From Tigriopus japonicus (Eukaryota; Arthropoda; Copepoda; Harpacticoida; Harpacticidae): 64,000 nt of DNA. The translations under genes and the position numbers were made by a program. Under the pieces are notes generated by a model. It did no database searches. It was not told the DNA's origin and saw only the letters and a list, made by a program, of their open reading frames with translations. Each line of letters starts with the position of its first letter. The first letter of the stretch is position 1. Of this stretch, positions 50,166 to 62,562 are shown piece after piece. The stretch spans positions 4,244,781 to 4,308,780 of the forward strand of contig CM021323.1 of the NCBI GenBank assembly GCA_010645155.1, written 5' to 3'.

Positions 50166-51919
50166 TCATGGGAGAAAAGAGCGTAGATATTTTTTAACTT
50201 GATGTGAACCTTAATGGTTGAGACTAAAATGCCATTTTTCATCATATTTTCATCCTACTCGACCTTAGGAACAATGTCTATAAGAAAGAATATCGCCAAG
50301 TCATACTGTTTGATCCTAAATTAAGGCCAAAGATTGCATCAAAATGTGAAAGACTAGTTTCTGCCGCTAGATGTCATTGAGTGTCATTTCATTGGTGCGT
50401 GGAATTGCTGTTCAAGATGTTCGGCTTCCTCTTGACAGGCCTCAATATTTTTCCATTGAAAGCCAAATTTTCTTTCTTTGCAAAGCTACTTGAAAACAAA
50501 TTGATAGTTTTTCGTAGGGTTTCTGAGCAAAAAAAAAGCTCAAAATTATTTATTAAGTATATGAATAAAAGAAATACTCTCCATGTTGGCAAACTTGTTT
50601 AAGAGAAAAATTCTCGTTAAATTTTCAGTTTCCCTGCACATAATCGTTTGTGCAGGGCTGGCATCAAGAGCACTTCAGTGTACTAGAGCGTCTCTACGTT
50701 GCATCATAGATAAATTATATAGAGATATCTCAATTTTGACGTCGCCAAAACCGCTCTCTACGAGGGATTACCTAACAACATTGTTAAAAATGATGGTTTC
50801 ATAAGGAACGTCATAGAGTGCGCTACCTTGTTTGTAACGCAAATATCCTTTTTGAAGTTTGATCCTCCAAGTCAATCCAGAAAATACAGCCTGAGTCATC
50901 TAGAGGACACGGATTAAACAACTGTCGCCGTCATCTGCCTGCTTAGCTAGAACTGAGAAGTCTGGGGCTAGTTTGTGGTTGCATGTGGAACGAAAACTAC
51001 CAGGGTAGCTGAATTAAGAAAGTATTCTCATCTTTTTCAATGTGGGCACTAGGTAATTTACAATCCTTTGTGATTAAACACGGAAATAACAATCCTCCAT
51101 GTCTTTTAAAATATTTTGGTAACCTTGAGCAATTCAGAGATATTTATTTTGGGTGAAAGTTTTATGTAAAATCAATAGATGACGTTACTAGCATTGCGTA
51201 GACGTTCCTTTAAAAACAATAGAGGTGCCATCTAGAGAACAAAAATGCTTGTTTTCTCTAATAATCTTCATTGGGAAAAAACAGGAAAAATAACATCCAG
51301 GACTTGGAGTGCCTCCAAAAAACTCCGGTAGGGGTCACCAAAAACAGCCCTAAAAGTTCCTTTGCTACCTGCTTCAAGGAGCGGTTGCACCTTTTGAAAT
51401 AGGTTAAATCTCAAGACCATGATCATGTCGAGAAATAGCTTTTCATGATTGTGTACTTATATCTTACTATTCTCAAGTTATTAAGCCATTAGCATTGTTT
51501 TTGGTACGCCCCTCGTAATATTCTTTTAGAGAGCAATATTGAAAATCGTGAACTTTTTGTATTTCGTGTTCAGTTTGTTGCATGTGCTCTTTTTGTACAG
51601 AGCGAAAATGAATTATAATGATTCATTTTAGCATTTTCATTTTTAATTAGAATGAGTGAATAATGATAAATTGAATTTAGTGTAAACAGAATAAAATAGA
51701 AATTAAAGGGAAAGTATAAAGGACGTTCCACAACGTCGATCAGAGATAAAATGAGAATGATTTATCCTTTATTAATTCTGTTGATCCACTCTAATTTTCA
51801 CTTCATCACAATAATGCACTGCGAGAGCTTGATTTTTAATGATGGCGATGGCATCTCTAATGATTATCTTGTACAGATGAAAGACTCGTTAAAAGGGCTA
51901 GGATGAGGTCGCGATTTTT

Positions 51920-52195
51920 TAGTCTAAAGTTACAAGTTTTACCAAAGTTGCAATTATTTTTGCTAAAAGTTGAAGTTCTCAATTTGATATTAACAAAGTT
52001 GCAAATAAATTGTCACTATTTCGATCTAAAATGTCGTTTTTCACCTAAAAAATGTAAGAATTATGATTCAATTATGAATGCTGAAAATTTGTCAAAGTTG
52101 CAGTTTGTTCAGGAAAATTGAAAGGTTGCTAATTTTGACCAAAAACCAAAAGGAGCAATTTTGGGGGCGATTTGAATTTGCAACTTTGTCCGAAT
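51920..52195. repeat. Irregular AAAGTTGCAA repeats
   Basis: The motif AAAGTTGCAA or a near copy recurs about five times at uneven spacing (near 51.93, 51.94, 52.00 and 52.09 kb) and once inverted (GCAACTTTG near 52.18 kb) in AT-rich DNA. Its nature is unknown. Confidence 0.45.
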
Positions 52196-55100
52196 CCTAA
52201 TTTTTTGCTCGTTAAATAGTTAAATCAAAGGGTGGTTGCTCAAAATTAAATTGGAATCAAAAGAAAACTGAAAAACTGCCACCCATGAGGAATATGCATA
52301 CGTACAAGAATTTTGTTGATACTTATTTTCAACCATTTTTTTAACATCAACCACCAAAGGACGGTAGGAGTTTAAGCTCAGCCAATGAAATTGAACTCGC
52401 ATTAATTTTTTTTTCACATTTAACATTTCAATCTTGTTCAGATGCTTGACGAGTTTTTTACTTATTTGAGTTTGATTTCAGTCCGGAACAAAACGTTCTT
52501 ACAAATCGTAATGCACCCCTTGATGCGTTTTGCAACCTTTTTGAATCTTGACTTGAAGTCTTTTGCTACGGGAGAAGAATTTGCAAAGCAACCAACGTCA
52601 AAAGCACAACATACAAGTTTTCCTTTGCTCAAAATAGAATCCACTACTCTGGCCCGGGTTTCCACACTTTTAGTTGAATCCTAAGCTAATCCCAGTTTCA
52701 TGATTTTTTAACATAATGTTCTTCAAATTAAGCATTACCGTATGAACTACAAAGATTTCAGCTTCAAGACTCGTTGGGGGAGTTCTAATGTCAGAAAAGG
52801 CAAGAATCTGTGAGACGATCTATGGCTCCGAATTTCCTTACAATGCTTCCTAATTTCATCTGCAATTCACCTTTAATCTTGAGAACTTTGATTATGACTT
52901 GATAAAATATTGTTATGGCTAAAATAGTGAAAAATTTGGGATCAAAGCGAAACATATTAATTTGCCACTTGGTTTAGTTCAATCTCAACCCTGAAAGCGT
53001 TTATAAAAACTGAAAGTGTTCACTTGAGCTAAAACCAATTCAGATAATTGGATTCCGAAAAACATCACGCAAAATATCTTTCTATATCGTGTATTTTTTG
53101 ACCTCTTTTTGAAACTTTACACCTCTTCGTCGTTCTTTTGGGGTATTGGCGACCCAAAAATTTGGTTATAAGGCATTATGGCTCTTGTAAAAAGTACGAA
53201 CCTTTATTAACCCTCCTTTGTCGAGAACGAAAAAGCAAACAAACATTGGAAATTTCCAAAAGCGTTAAGGATTACTAGTCGCGAGCTTAATTTTTCTCAA
53301 AAGGTTAGAAATAATCCAATGAGTAAGTCAGAACTCAGAACTACTTAATGCGATGACATTAATAGCTAGTTCATGCTTTTGGGGAGGCAAAGATACTTTT
53401 AAAAACAGGACTGTTCATAAGATGGAGATAGCTGGTAAGATTACGTTAGTAGATATTTATTGCAGTACAAAGAGAAATAAGTAACAAAAGCAACCAATTG
53501 CTACCTCACGTTCGCTTCGGCAGGAAAGTTAGTTAAGTCTAGTAATTACCATTGTTGGCAATAGGATAATGCTACCCAGACCCAAAAAAGCCCACTACCA
53601 TTCATACGGATGTGACTAATAGAACAAAAAATGAATGATTCACGTGTTCTAACGATATTGCCTTTATCGTATTGGTGAGTAATCCAAAACTCAACCCTTA
53701 CAACTGCAGGAGTATGTTACCCAATCATTCATAAATAGATTTTCCGCTCTTGCCAATGACCTTTCTCAAGTAAAAACCTTGACCCATGTAGTACCTTACA
53801 TGATCAACAGATTGGAATAACCTTGTCTTACCTTGATCGTTCTCCGTTTCTCAAAATCCAGTTAACTTGCCAAGTACACACAACAAAATATAACAATAAA
53901 AGTGAAAGCCTTTGATGTGTTTAAATGTATCACTATCTTCAGAGATGGAACTTTGTGCTTGGAAATAAGTACCGAATTCAGGCAAAAGGGGATTGCACAA
54001 GAAAAGTTTCTTCTCATGAAGCCAACGAGGAACTCCAATCTGATCTGATAACGTCGGGGGTCCAAGCCGTCTCCAGTTCTTCGTTTTCTTGCAACAATCA
54101 TCCGTCGTTGAAGGGCGCCCTTAGCGGAGCAGCCTTCGTCCAGAACTCTGAATAAAGAAGGCCACATGCGTGCGACGCTGTCTAACTCTGAGCCCATGGC
54201 CCCTCTCTGACAAAAAGGCCAAGAAATCCGGGCTTGGTTGCCGAGGTCGCAGACGACGCCTCTTGACGGCGGTGAGAATGGTTGGCTAGTTGGTTGGTTG
54301 GTTGGACGTTCGTTGGATGGATGGATCACGCAAGGAACGTTGGAGAAGAAAGGGAGGATCTCACTTTGCTTACTAATGCAGCCCATGGAAGATGCTAGCA
54401 CGCTCTTTTGAATATGGTAGTGGTTCATAGAAATACTAGACTCATAGTAGAGAGGGTACCAGATTATTTTAAGCCTCCATGCTCGTAACTCTTTTGCCTT
54501 GCTTTTCATGTACATGTATAGATTGGTATTAATGTGAGAAGGAAACAGATTCCCTTCTAATTTTTTCAAGTGCTTTGATTTTCAAGTCTATTAAACGGTG
54601 TAACATTTCCAAGGGAGGAAAAGTTCGTCTTTGGCCAATAGCCATGAAGGCTGACGACGTTCTCCCGTCGTCGCTGTTAGGGTCAAATGGTGGCCTTTTC
54701 CACAACCCAAGAGCATGCAAGCGAAGATCAAGAAGCACCCACCACGAGGGTTTCAACTCGAGACTTTGGGTGACCCGTTGGTTGGTTTCGATTTGAGCAA
54801 GTGGTGTGAGTATAATGTGCTAGAAGGATTCCTTGTTTGAAAAAGGCCACCGGAGCTGTCAGCATGGGCTCATTTCATCGCAAGTGGCATGTTAAGAAAA
54901 AGAGAATGGGCAAACTTAGGGCAACGCACCCCACATTTGTTCAAAGGCCAGTGGTACGAACGCATGATATGTCCGTAGCCTTCTTGTGCGTCTATGAACT
55001 TGGAGTTGGTCTTGCTCAAGGGCGATGGTAGATCCAGCAGCCCCAATTGTGATACTTTGTCGCATGGGAGGAGCGGCCTTTTGGGTCAGGGCCTCGATGT

Positions 55101-56694
55101 CGAACAACTTGTTTTGAAGCAGTTGTTGCATTTTTGTCGCAGAAAGACATTTTAGCTTCATTGCTCATTCTTTGGCCTTCGTTGAGTTGGCCATTGGGCA
55201 GCTGGCTGCCTGTCCTTGCTGAATGAATGGGACCATTTTGGCAATCCCAGCTTTGTTGTCTAAAGCAAACACAGATAAATGAGACTCTAACGGGCACTTA
55301 TCACAAGGCTCATGTCAGATTGAGAAAGTCTTCCCCTTGGTTTTGAGACTCCTGGCATTGGTTGTGGGTCGTCCCAAGTGTGCTACTGAATGCCTCTTTG
55401 CAACAAATTCATGGTCTCTACTCCACCATCCATTGCCCGTTGGTTGGGTCATTTAACCATTCTCTCAATTGTGGGCCTCGTTGAACCTGGTTGTGAAATA
55501 ATATCCGGGAGCATTTGAATTGTTCCCACATTTCGAAGAAGGTTACTCGCGCAATTAGTTTTAATGGCAAGTTTGAAGTTGGGATTTCCAGTCGAGGTTC
55601 ATCTTTAAAAGATTTTTTTTGTAATTCTAATTGTGATTAATGTAAGTGCTCAATTGGTTTTTCTACCTTGAATATCCAAGTACATATCCAAAACATGTAA
55701 ACCCAAGATAAAATTGTGCTGCTTTCTTCCCCGTTGCAAAAAAGGTCTCAAGACTCAAATAACTCAGTTTCTGATAGGCATGATGTCCCACATGGATCTA
55801 AATTCATTTTCTAGCCTCTCAGTTAAAAAAATTCTATGAGTTGAAAGACTACTAAATATTTATTGATTGTGTAAGTCCATCTGCTTTCTGAATACTCAAA
55901 ATGTCATTAAATGCAATACAAAAATTCATACACCATAATCAAGCAAATTTTATGCGAAGTGTGAGAAAATCATAACAAAATTATCTCTTTTTAAACCTTA
56001 CTTTTCAAAAGCGAGCCCTTTTATCGGCAGACGGCAGGAATTTCAGTAGGTGACGTTTAATAGAGAAAAAAAATATTACTTGATGAAAAAAAACATTTTT
56101 AAAGGCTTGGTGGTGTCGATTGTGAGAAATGTCTGGAGTTATCAAACAATAAAGATTTGTCAATGGCGTTTGTAAATAATAAAAGATGAACGTCCATTAC
56201 ATTTGCCTGAAATAGTTGTAGAAAATACATTTTTGAGGCCTCAAGTGGATGAACGAAAATCTTTCATGATCACTGAAAACAAAGGCATTTTATATATTTG
56301 GTAAATAATGGGTTCACTGAAAACTTGCACTTGATTGACATATTCAATTTAAAGTGTGTTTGACAAGTTGAAAGTTCATCGTATTTAGTTTGTACCGAGA
56401 GGGTTGTATTACTTCGAATTTTATCGATAAAATTGTTCGAAACTGTAATGGCGTAAACTCTTTATTCTATCTTAAATTTAAAGCAAAAGATCCTTTTTAA
56501 TATTTAAAAATCCTTACCATGGCAAATGTCAAGATCGTTTAACTTTTTTTCAGTCTCCTAGGTTGAGTGACAAACTCTGGTTGTTGCGCAGCCAAAATAA
56601 ATCAACGCCAAACCTTGTCACAACAATCAGCGAGCAAGTTTCATGAGTAGCATTGCAAATTGGAAACAGCTTTGAACGCAACGTGTCTTTTTGA

Positions 56695-57658
56695 ATGGGT
56701 TTTGAAATGGCATTGCTCGAGTCAGAGATTACAATTAAAGAGGAGTTTGATTTCGTGGAAGTCCCTGAAGACCACTTGTCGGAATCAAAAACAGAAATAG
56801 AAAGTGAACATGAAATTCAACCTTCCAGTTGTTCAAATGAGAATGTCAACTCAGCTTCAGATCACACCTATGCAACAAAAAAGCAAGTATTGGAACGAAC
56901 CAGAAGAGAAAAGCGTAAAGAATATGGAAGACGTTATTGCTGTGTGGTCAATTGCCACAACAGGGAAGGAAGGTAAGTCCCTGGTGTAATATTTGGTGTG
57001 GCAATGATTCACTTTTGCACATGTTTTGATCCATTTCAGACCATCAAAAGACACAGGAGAAAAGTTGATATTCTATCAGTTTTCAAAAACATACCAAGAT
57101 CAAACCAAGCTATGGGTCAAAGCTCTTAATGAACTTATTGCCAGTAACGAAGTGTGGCAACCCAAACCCAATTCAAGAATTTGTTCAGCACATTTCTTGG
57201 GCAATAAGAAGAGTGTTGATCCAGAGAGCCCATCTTATATGCCAACCATTTTTCCAAATGATCATCGGAAGCGGCCAACAGAGGCGGATTTGGCCAGATA
57301 TAAAAGACGAGTAGAGAGAAGGATTCAAAGAGAAAGAATAATTAGTGGGAAAAAAACAAAAAAAATCGAGACGACAAAGACTGTACCACAGTGGGAAGAC
57401 AATATTCAGTTTGTGAGTGATATTGAAGAAAATCTTTTAAAAGCTCAGTCTGAGGTGATTGCTCAACCTAAGCCAGAGGAACTCCCAAAATTTGTTCGTG
57501 CTGAAAGTCCATTCAAAATTATGTTGGAGTATGGGACTCAGACTCCGAAATATTGGTTAAAGGAACTTGTAAGAGGAAACATGATTCCGGCCATGACAAA
57601 TCAAGCGACGCAAACGGACCAAATGGAGATCGTCTCGACAGCAACGATGACCCAATAA
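56695..57658 (+). CDS. THAP-domain zinc-finger protein, copy 1 (2 exons, 298 aa)
   Basis: Exons are 56695-56972 and 57040-57658, joined over a 67-bp phase-2 GT-AG intron (AG|A) that cuts through the THAP domain. THAP proteins are nuclear, sequence-specific DNA-binding factors related to P-element transposase. An acidic N-terminus with EITIKEEFDFVEVPED (a SUMO-type IKEE at 14-17) precedes a basic patch at about 69-80. The C2CH finger uses C83 and C87 (CVVNC), then C141 and H144 (ICSAHF), with the invariant W118 and the PTIF box at 161-164. A basic, possibly helical stretch (about 175-200) follows. The tail carries two TQT motifs (GTQTP at 258-262, ATQTD at 282-286). Met5 (56707) has a better start context than Met1, but both Met residues are present in the sister copy. 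The THAP domain is internal rather than at the N-terminus as is usual. Target genes cannot be inferred. Confidence 0.92.
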
Positions 57659-58238
57659 ACTATGATAAATAAAGACATTTTGATGCTTCGAAGTTACTCC
57701 CAGAAATACATTTTGATTTTGGGCACTAAATCTCTCAAGTATAGAATGAAATCATGAGATGCAACCTCTTGCCATCACAGATGTTCAGACCCAAGAAGCA
57801 AAGTTTCACTACAATAAATTTTGATTATAACCCCTTTTTGACTAAAAAGAGTTGTCCAAACGTGCCGACGACTTTTTTCAAAAATGAGAACCATGATAAG
57901 ATGAAATAGTTTTAGAGGTTTAATAAGTGGGTTTACATTAGAAATGATTGAAGAAATCAGTGTTCAAACTATCTATTTGGCCAATTTCTGATTATTCTTT
58001 TATTTGTTAGTGCTTAGCTTTGCTCTATGAAAGTGTTTCTAGATTTTATACAATTTTTCAATGTCAAAGTATATTACGAAGATATTTTGGTAAGTTGTGT
58101 ATTTTAAATTTGCTCAAATACCTTTTATTTAATGATTTTAAGGCTTAAAACAGTTATTTAAACTAATCTAAAATGCACACCTTGACAAAATATCTTAATT
58201 AGAATATCTTTCTAGTCTTCCAAAATGTTGATTGCCAA
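57659..58238. other. 3' region of THAP copy 1
   Basis: AATAAA occurs at 57668-57673, too close to the stop to be a likely sole signal, and again at 57813-57818, which is a better poly(A) candidate. The rest is AT-rich with no gene. Confidence 0.45.
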
Positions 58239-58711
58239 GCTGTGTCTGAACAAGAAGCACGGAAATCATGGAGTAGGAGGCTAGCAATGAGAATTATGAT
58301 TTCCAGCAGAAAGAACCATTTGCGTTCTTCTGCAAGTGAGACCTGGCTTGCATTGAGAAAAACACGTATTTCAAGTTTCAGCCCAATCGAATGCCGGAGT
58401 GAAAAGTTATGGCTTCTCAAACTTATGTACTGAAGAGAGCATAGAATGAATGAACTCGCCCTTTTGTGGTAAAACGATTACCACAAAAGGGCTAGTTCAT
58501 TCGTTCTTGGCAGGATTTGGACTGAACTTTGAGTGAGCATAACTTTTGTCTCCGACGTTCGATTAAGCTGAAAATTGAAGAACGTATTCTTGTCAACATT
58601 TGCAAGGTCTCATTTGCAGAAAAACGTAATGGAACTGTTCTAACTGGAAATTATTATTCTCATTTCTAGCCTCCCACTCCATGATTCCAGTGCTTCTTGG
58701 TCTGAAGCAAC
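58239..58711. mobile_element. Foldback palindrome of ~470 bp
   Basis: Two ~230-bp arms are reverse complements with almost no spacer. The centre (58442-58505) is a near-perfect 30-bp stem around a ~5-nt loop, including CCCTTTTGTGGTAA and its complement. The outer arms have diverged by roughly a quarter but keep order (GGAGGCTAG, ATGAGAAT, TTTCTGCAA or TTCTGCAAG, CAAGAAGCAC). The open frames on both strands here are mirror effects. No target duplication was identified. Confidence 0.75.
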
Positions 58712-58769
58712 CTAATTAAGGCAACACGCTACCTCTCACTATTGGTTTCTGTTTTTGGGACCTCAAGCT

Positions 58770-59240
58770 CATGTTTCTCTATTTTTCCTAGATTTTTGAA
58801 TTATTTTAGCTCTTTCAAGGAAAATAAATAAATATTTTCTCGAGTATTTGAGCCTGAATAAAACATTTAAAGCAAAATTGAGGAAAATAAATGAATGACC
58901 AATGCTCAAGAGGGCTTACCCGAAATGAATCTAAAATTCAAAAACCTCTACAAAATGGCATGTGTACTGGGATTAGACATTAACAACCAAAACTACCAAC
59001 AAACACAAAAAACTGCGCCATCTACTGAGGCAAATTGAAAATTGTATTGTTAAATCAATTACATGCAAAGGATAACTCCAAACAAGGCCAAATGCATCAA
59101 ATTTAACAAAAACAAATTTGGAAAATCCGTACACATAACCAAAAATCCAAATAATGGCGTTCTCAAAAAAACATTCTTAAATATCTGGCTTTTTGCAAAT
59201 ATTTAGCAAACTTTTAGGGATTTTGAATAAAATATTGGAT
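58770..59240. mobile_element. Diverged inverted relative of the element at 61778-62325
   Basis: Read in reverse complement, the 61778-62325 element matches this stretch over about 450 bp. Shared blocks include CAAAATTGAGGAAAATAAAT, GACCAATGCTCAA, CAAAAACCTCTACAAAATGG, GGCAAATTGAAAATTGTATT and GGCCAAATGCATCAAATT. The GGGCCCGG termini seen at 61778 are missing here, so this is an older or truncated copy. Confidence 0.65.
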
Positions 59241-59460
59241 ATGTTGTACTGATGTGAACAAATTGGCCATTTCTTTGTATGTTTGTTTATTTGTTTGGGG
59301 TTTCGGCCTTCAGAAAGCCAAATAATGGCGTTCTCAAAAAACATTCTTAAATATCTGGCTTTTTGCAAATATTTAGCAAACTTTTAGGGCCTCTGAATAA
59401 AATATTGGATATGTTGTACTGATGTGAACAAATTGACCATTTCTTTGTTTGTTTGTTTGT
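59147..59460. repeat. Two-copy tandem duplication of ~170 bp
   Basis: The segment starting CCAAATAATGGCGTTCTC at 59147 is repeated at 59318 with only a few changes. It runs through ATATCTGGCTTTTTGC and ATATTGGATATGTTGTACTG to a GTTTGTTT-rich end. The left part belongs to the transposon relic, and the GTTT-rich part extends as a microsatellite to about 59.5 kb. Confidence 0.75.
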
Positions 59461-61777
59461 TTATTTGTTTGGGGTTTCAGAATATTTTTTTGTTTGGGGT
59501 ACATCCGTACCTAGTGATGTGACTTGGGCAAGTAATGAGTCATCACAAACACCCCAAGCACAAGTTGTTGACAAGCATTACTTGGGCAATACACCAATAC
59601 ACTTCCCAAGCTCAAGGAACATTGGAAGATGCAGTTGCCGGCAGTTGCTCTTTGAAGAGTTAAGATATTCGCAGTGTGACTTAGAAGAAAAGAATGTCAA
59701 GTTACATTTTCGATGATCTTTTGACCTTAATAATTTAGCAATAAACAGTGGAAGTGAAACAAAAAATATTTTGATTTGGATAGCATTTGCAAAACCATGT
59801 TTTTTCTTTAGTTTCTGTTCTAAGCCACACTTGAATACACTTTTTGGGCCAGTCAAGAATGAGATTTAACAGTCACACTTGGGAACAAGCTCGGTCACTC
59901 AGAGTTGCTAGAAAAAAATATAAGATGCCAACTCTTTTTTTTTTTTTTGAAATATTCTCAAAAGCTTTTGCATTTCTCGATACATAAGCTTTGAATTGTG
60001 TATTTTCATCTAAAAATCCATCCTAACAAGGGCATGGGCCCTATTTCGCTGAAACTTTCTGGTTAATTGAAATTCTGATGCCGAAGGTTTAGTCTTCATT
60101 CCTAGCAAATTTGGCAAACCTGTAAGGTGGGAAAAATACTTGTACAGGCACCCAAGTAGACCCAAGTTTCGGCAAGTCCAAGGTACTGTACCGGACCGCT
60201 TGCCCAAGCTCTTGTTTGCCTCCCATCACTATCCGTACCATTCCCAACTTAAAAGTGTTGCCCTCATGATTTGTAGCGATTTGTAAATGCAAGTGTGGAA
60301 GGATCATTTTCGACAGAATTCTTCATGCTCATGAAAGAATTGCTGATTCAACAGAGATATTTCATACAACTGGAGCTCTTGGTTTTGACTGTAGAATGTT
60401 TTCAAGACCTTAAGTTACTTTTGACCTTTTTTTCTCGCCTAAAGGGTGTCTCTTTTGGCAGCCCTAATTTACTGGTGGACCAAAACATTCAACATATGTT
60501 GACTTCTGTTTCCGATTTGTTTGTTATTTATTTGTTGATTTGTATTTGCTTGGTATGCAGTTATTTGGTATATTTGTTTGTTTCCCATAAGTAATATTTT
60601 AACACTTTTTGCAAATATTTTCTTGGCCCTAATGATTACCGAGAGACCAGCAAGACTTTCATTGTATTGATCTGGGCCATAGACCACGGAACTAATAAAA
60701 TAATACTAATAAATAAAATAAAGCAATCCTTGTCTGGTCTTATACTGTCTGAGACATTGCTGGTATAAGTTCCATCAGTTCTTAGAAGTAACGACGCTTG
60801 ATCGCATGGAGAACTTATTACTTAGGCTACGCCGAGTTTATTCAGGATTTGGCCACGCTGGCAAATTTTTTAAAAATTCGAAATTCCCATCATTTTTGAG
60901 GGGACAGTGTTTTGTACCAGCTGATGCATGAATTAACCTACAGAAGAGGATGCGTAGTGAGCTGTTTGTTATTGTTTTTGAGAGCCCAAGGCGATGCCAA
61001 GGAGCAGGCAATAGGGAAGTCTAAATATTCTGGACTAAATATTCAATATTTCATACTAAACCAGTGGACGAAATGTCTAGACATCATTCTAGTATGTGTA
61101 TCTGTATCTCAAAGATCATTATATGCACCCCACTCTTAGGTAAATCATGTTCACCACTCATATCATCTACCCTGTTCAACTTATTCTGTAATTCCAATGG
61201 CTTCAGGTTAAAAGTATGAAACAACACCACCAAAAGGAAGAATATAGTAGTAGTCCATGAAGGTGACCTGCTCCTTACTGTATTTGCATGAGCAAACATT
61301 TAAAAGAATCATCAATAACTCAACTTTGAAATGACAAAGAATGACAAAGAATTAGTTCAATTAACTCTCTTTTTGGTCAATAAAAATGTTGATATTGGCA
61401 TTTAATTGATTTCAACTATTTTAGACCATGTAATATTGGCTGAAAACGATGTTTTAAAGAGACAGAATGTGCGTAGTGTGGCTGTGAGCTTCATTGTTAA
61501 TATGGGAGCCACATTTCTCTAAAAACACACCCAATTCTTATGAAACTTTGTCTTAGTATAGTGTAACCCGTTGTTTGAATTATTGTTTATATTATTGTAT
61601 TAAGGTTTCAAATGCATTTACTTGAGATTCATTCTCAATTTTGTGCTAGATAGTGTTTTAAAGTAGCTCAGTTTTGTCTAATTCCTGAGAACAGAAAGCA
61701 TCATTTTTAAAATAAATGGATGGCAAGAGGAGCGCTATCTTATGCTGCAACTTTGTTTTGAAGTGGTTTGTTATCAG
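59461..61777. other. Spacer between the THAP duplicates
   Basis: AT-rich DNA. Repeated ACTTGGGCAA-type words occur at 59.52-59.59 kb on both strands, and there is a T-tract at 59.93 kb. Open frames of up to 99 codons (60295-60594, +) have no recognisable content. No gene seen. Confidence 0.4.
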
Positions 61778-62325
61778 TAGGGCCCGGAAAAATGTTTGCA
61801 AAAAAGTGTCAAAATATCCAATATGTATTTTCTTCAAAAGGCCAAAATATTTGGAAAAAAGCCGGATATTAAAGAAATATTTTTTTTAACAAAGCCATTA
61901 TTTGGTATTTTTGTCTGTGTGCATCGATTTTTCAAAATTAGTTTTTGGTGAATTTGATGCATTTGGCCGTTTTTGGAGGCATACTTGAATGTAATTGATT
62001 CAAAAATACAATTTTCAATTTGCCTCAAAAATGGCCCAGCTCTTTCGTGGATGACAATAGTTTTGGTTGTGACTGTCTTTAATCTTAGAACAAATGCCAT
62101 TTTGTAGAGGTTTTTGTATTTTGGATTCATTTTTGGTAAGCCCTATTGAGCATTGGTCGTTCATTTATTTTCCTCAATTTTGCCTGAAATATTTTTTTTT
62201 GACTCAAATATTCGAGAGTATATTTATTTTTTCCTTGAAAAAGCCAAAATATTTAAAAAATCGACGAAAAACGGAAAAAAAATTTAAAAAAATTTATATT
62301 TAAAAAAAAATATTTCCGGGCCCTA
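61778..62325. mobile_element. AT-rich MITE with 8-bp target duplication
   Basis: A 548-bp element with TAGGGCCCGGAAA at both ends in inverted orientation. It is flanked by identical GTTATCAG octamers (61770-61777 and 62326-62333). Duplication length suggests a hAT-type transposase in trans. The interior is strongly AT-rich and non-coding. The insertion lies about 240 bp upstream of the second THAP start codon. Confidence 0.8.
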
Positions 62326-62562
62326 GTTATCAGACACCATTTTCTTTTGTCTTTTCTTAGTTTTGTTCGAATTCGCTGCAGAGAGGTCAGAGGTGCACCG
62401 TGTTTAGGGCCGTTTTGGGCTACTTGTCAGCTGAAGTTCACATTCTGTGGTGAGAGGTTCCTGCCTGATGCAAGCTCTCTGGTGTTTATTGAGCCAAACC
62501 TTGCAATATTAATAGTCTGTCAGGTTTATTGAAGAGTTTTGATAATAACCAACCATCAATAA

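Larger units (their letters stand above)
42744..56694. other. Large gene-free region
   Basis: About 14 kb in which no exon can be assigned. Chance-like frames cluster at 43.2-47.0 kb, where GC is higher. The longest is 235 codons at 53862-54569 (-), without a recognisable domain. There are simple repeats at about 45.61 kb (CT) and 54.29 kb (TTGG), a dispersed repeat at 50.14 kb and an irregular AAAGTTGCAA repeat at 51.9-52.2 kb. The last 0.5 kb should contain the promoter of the first THAP gene. Confidence 0.4.

Noticed and set aside
54916..55161. 81-codon - strand frame with plausible composition
   Set aside because: Frames on both strands are open here, and no recognised motif or exon partner was found.
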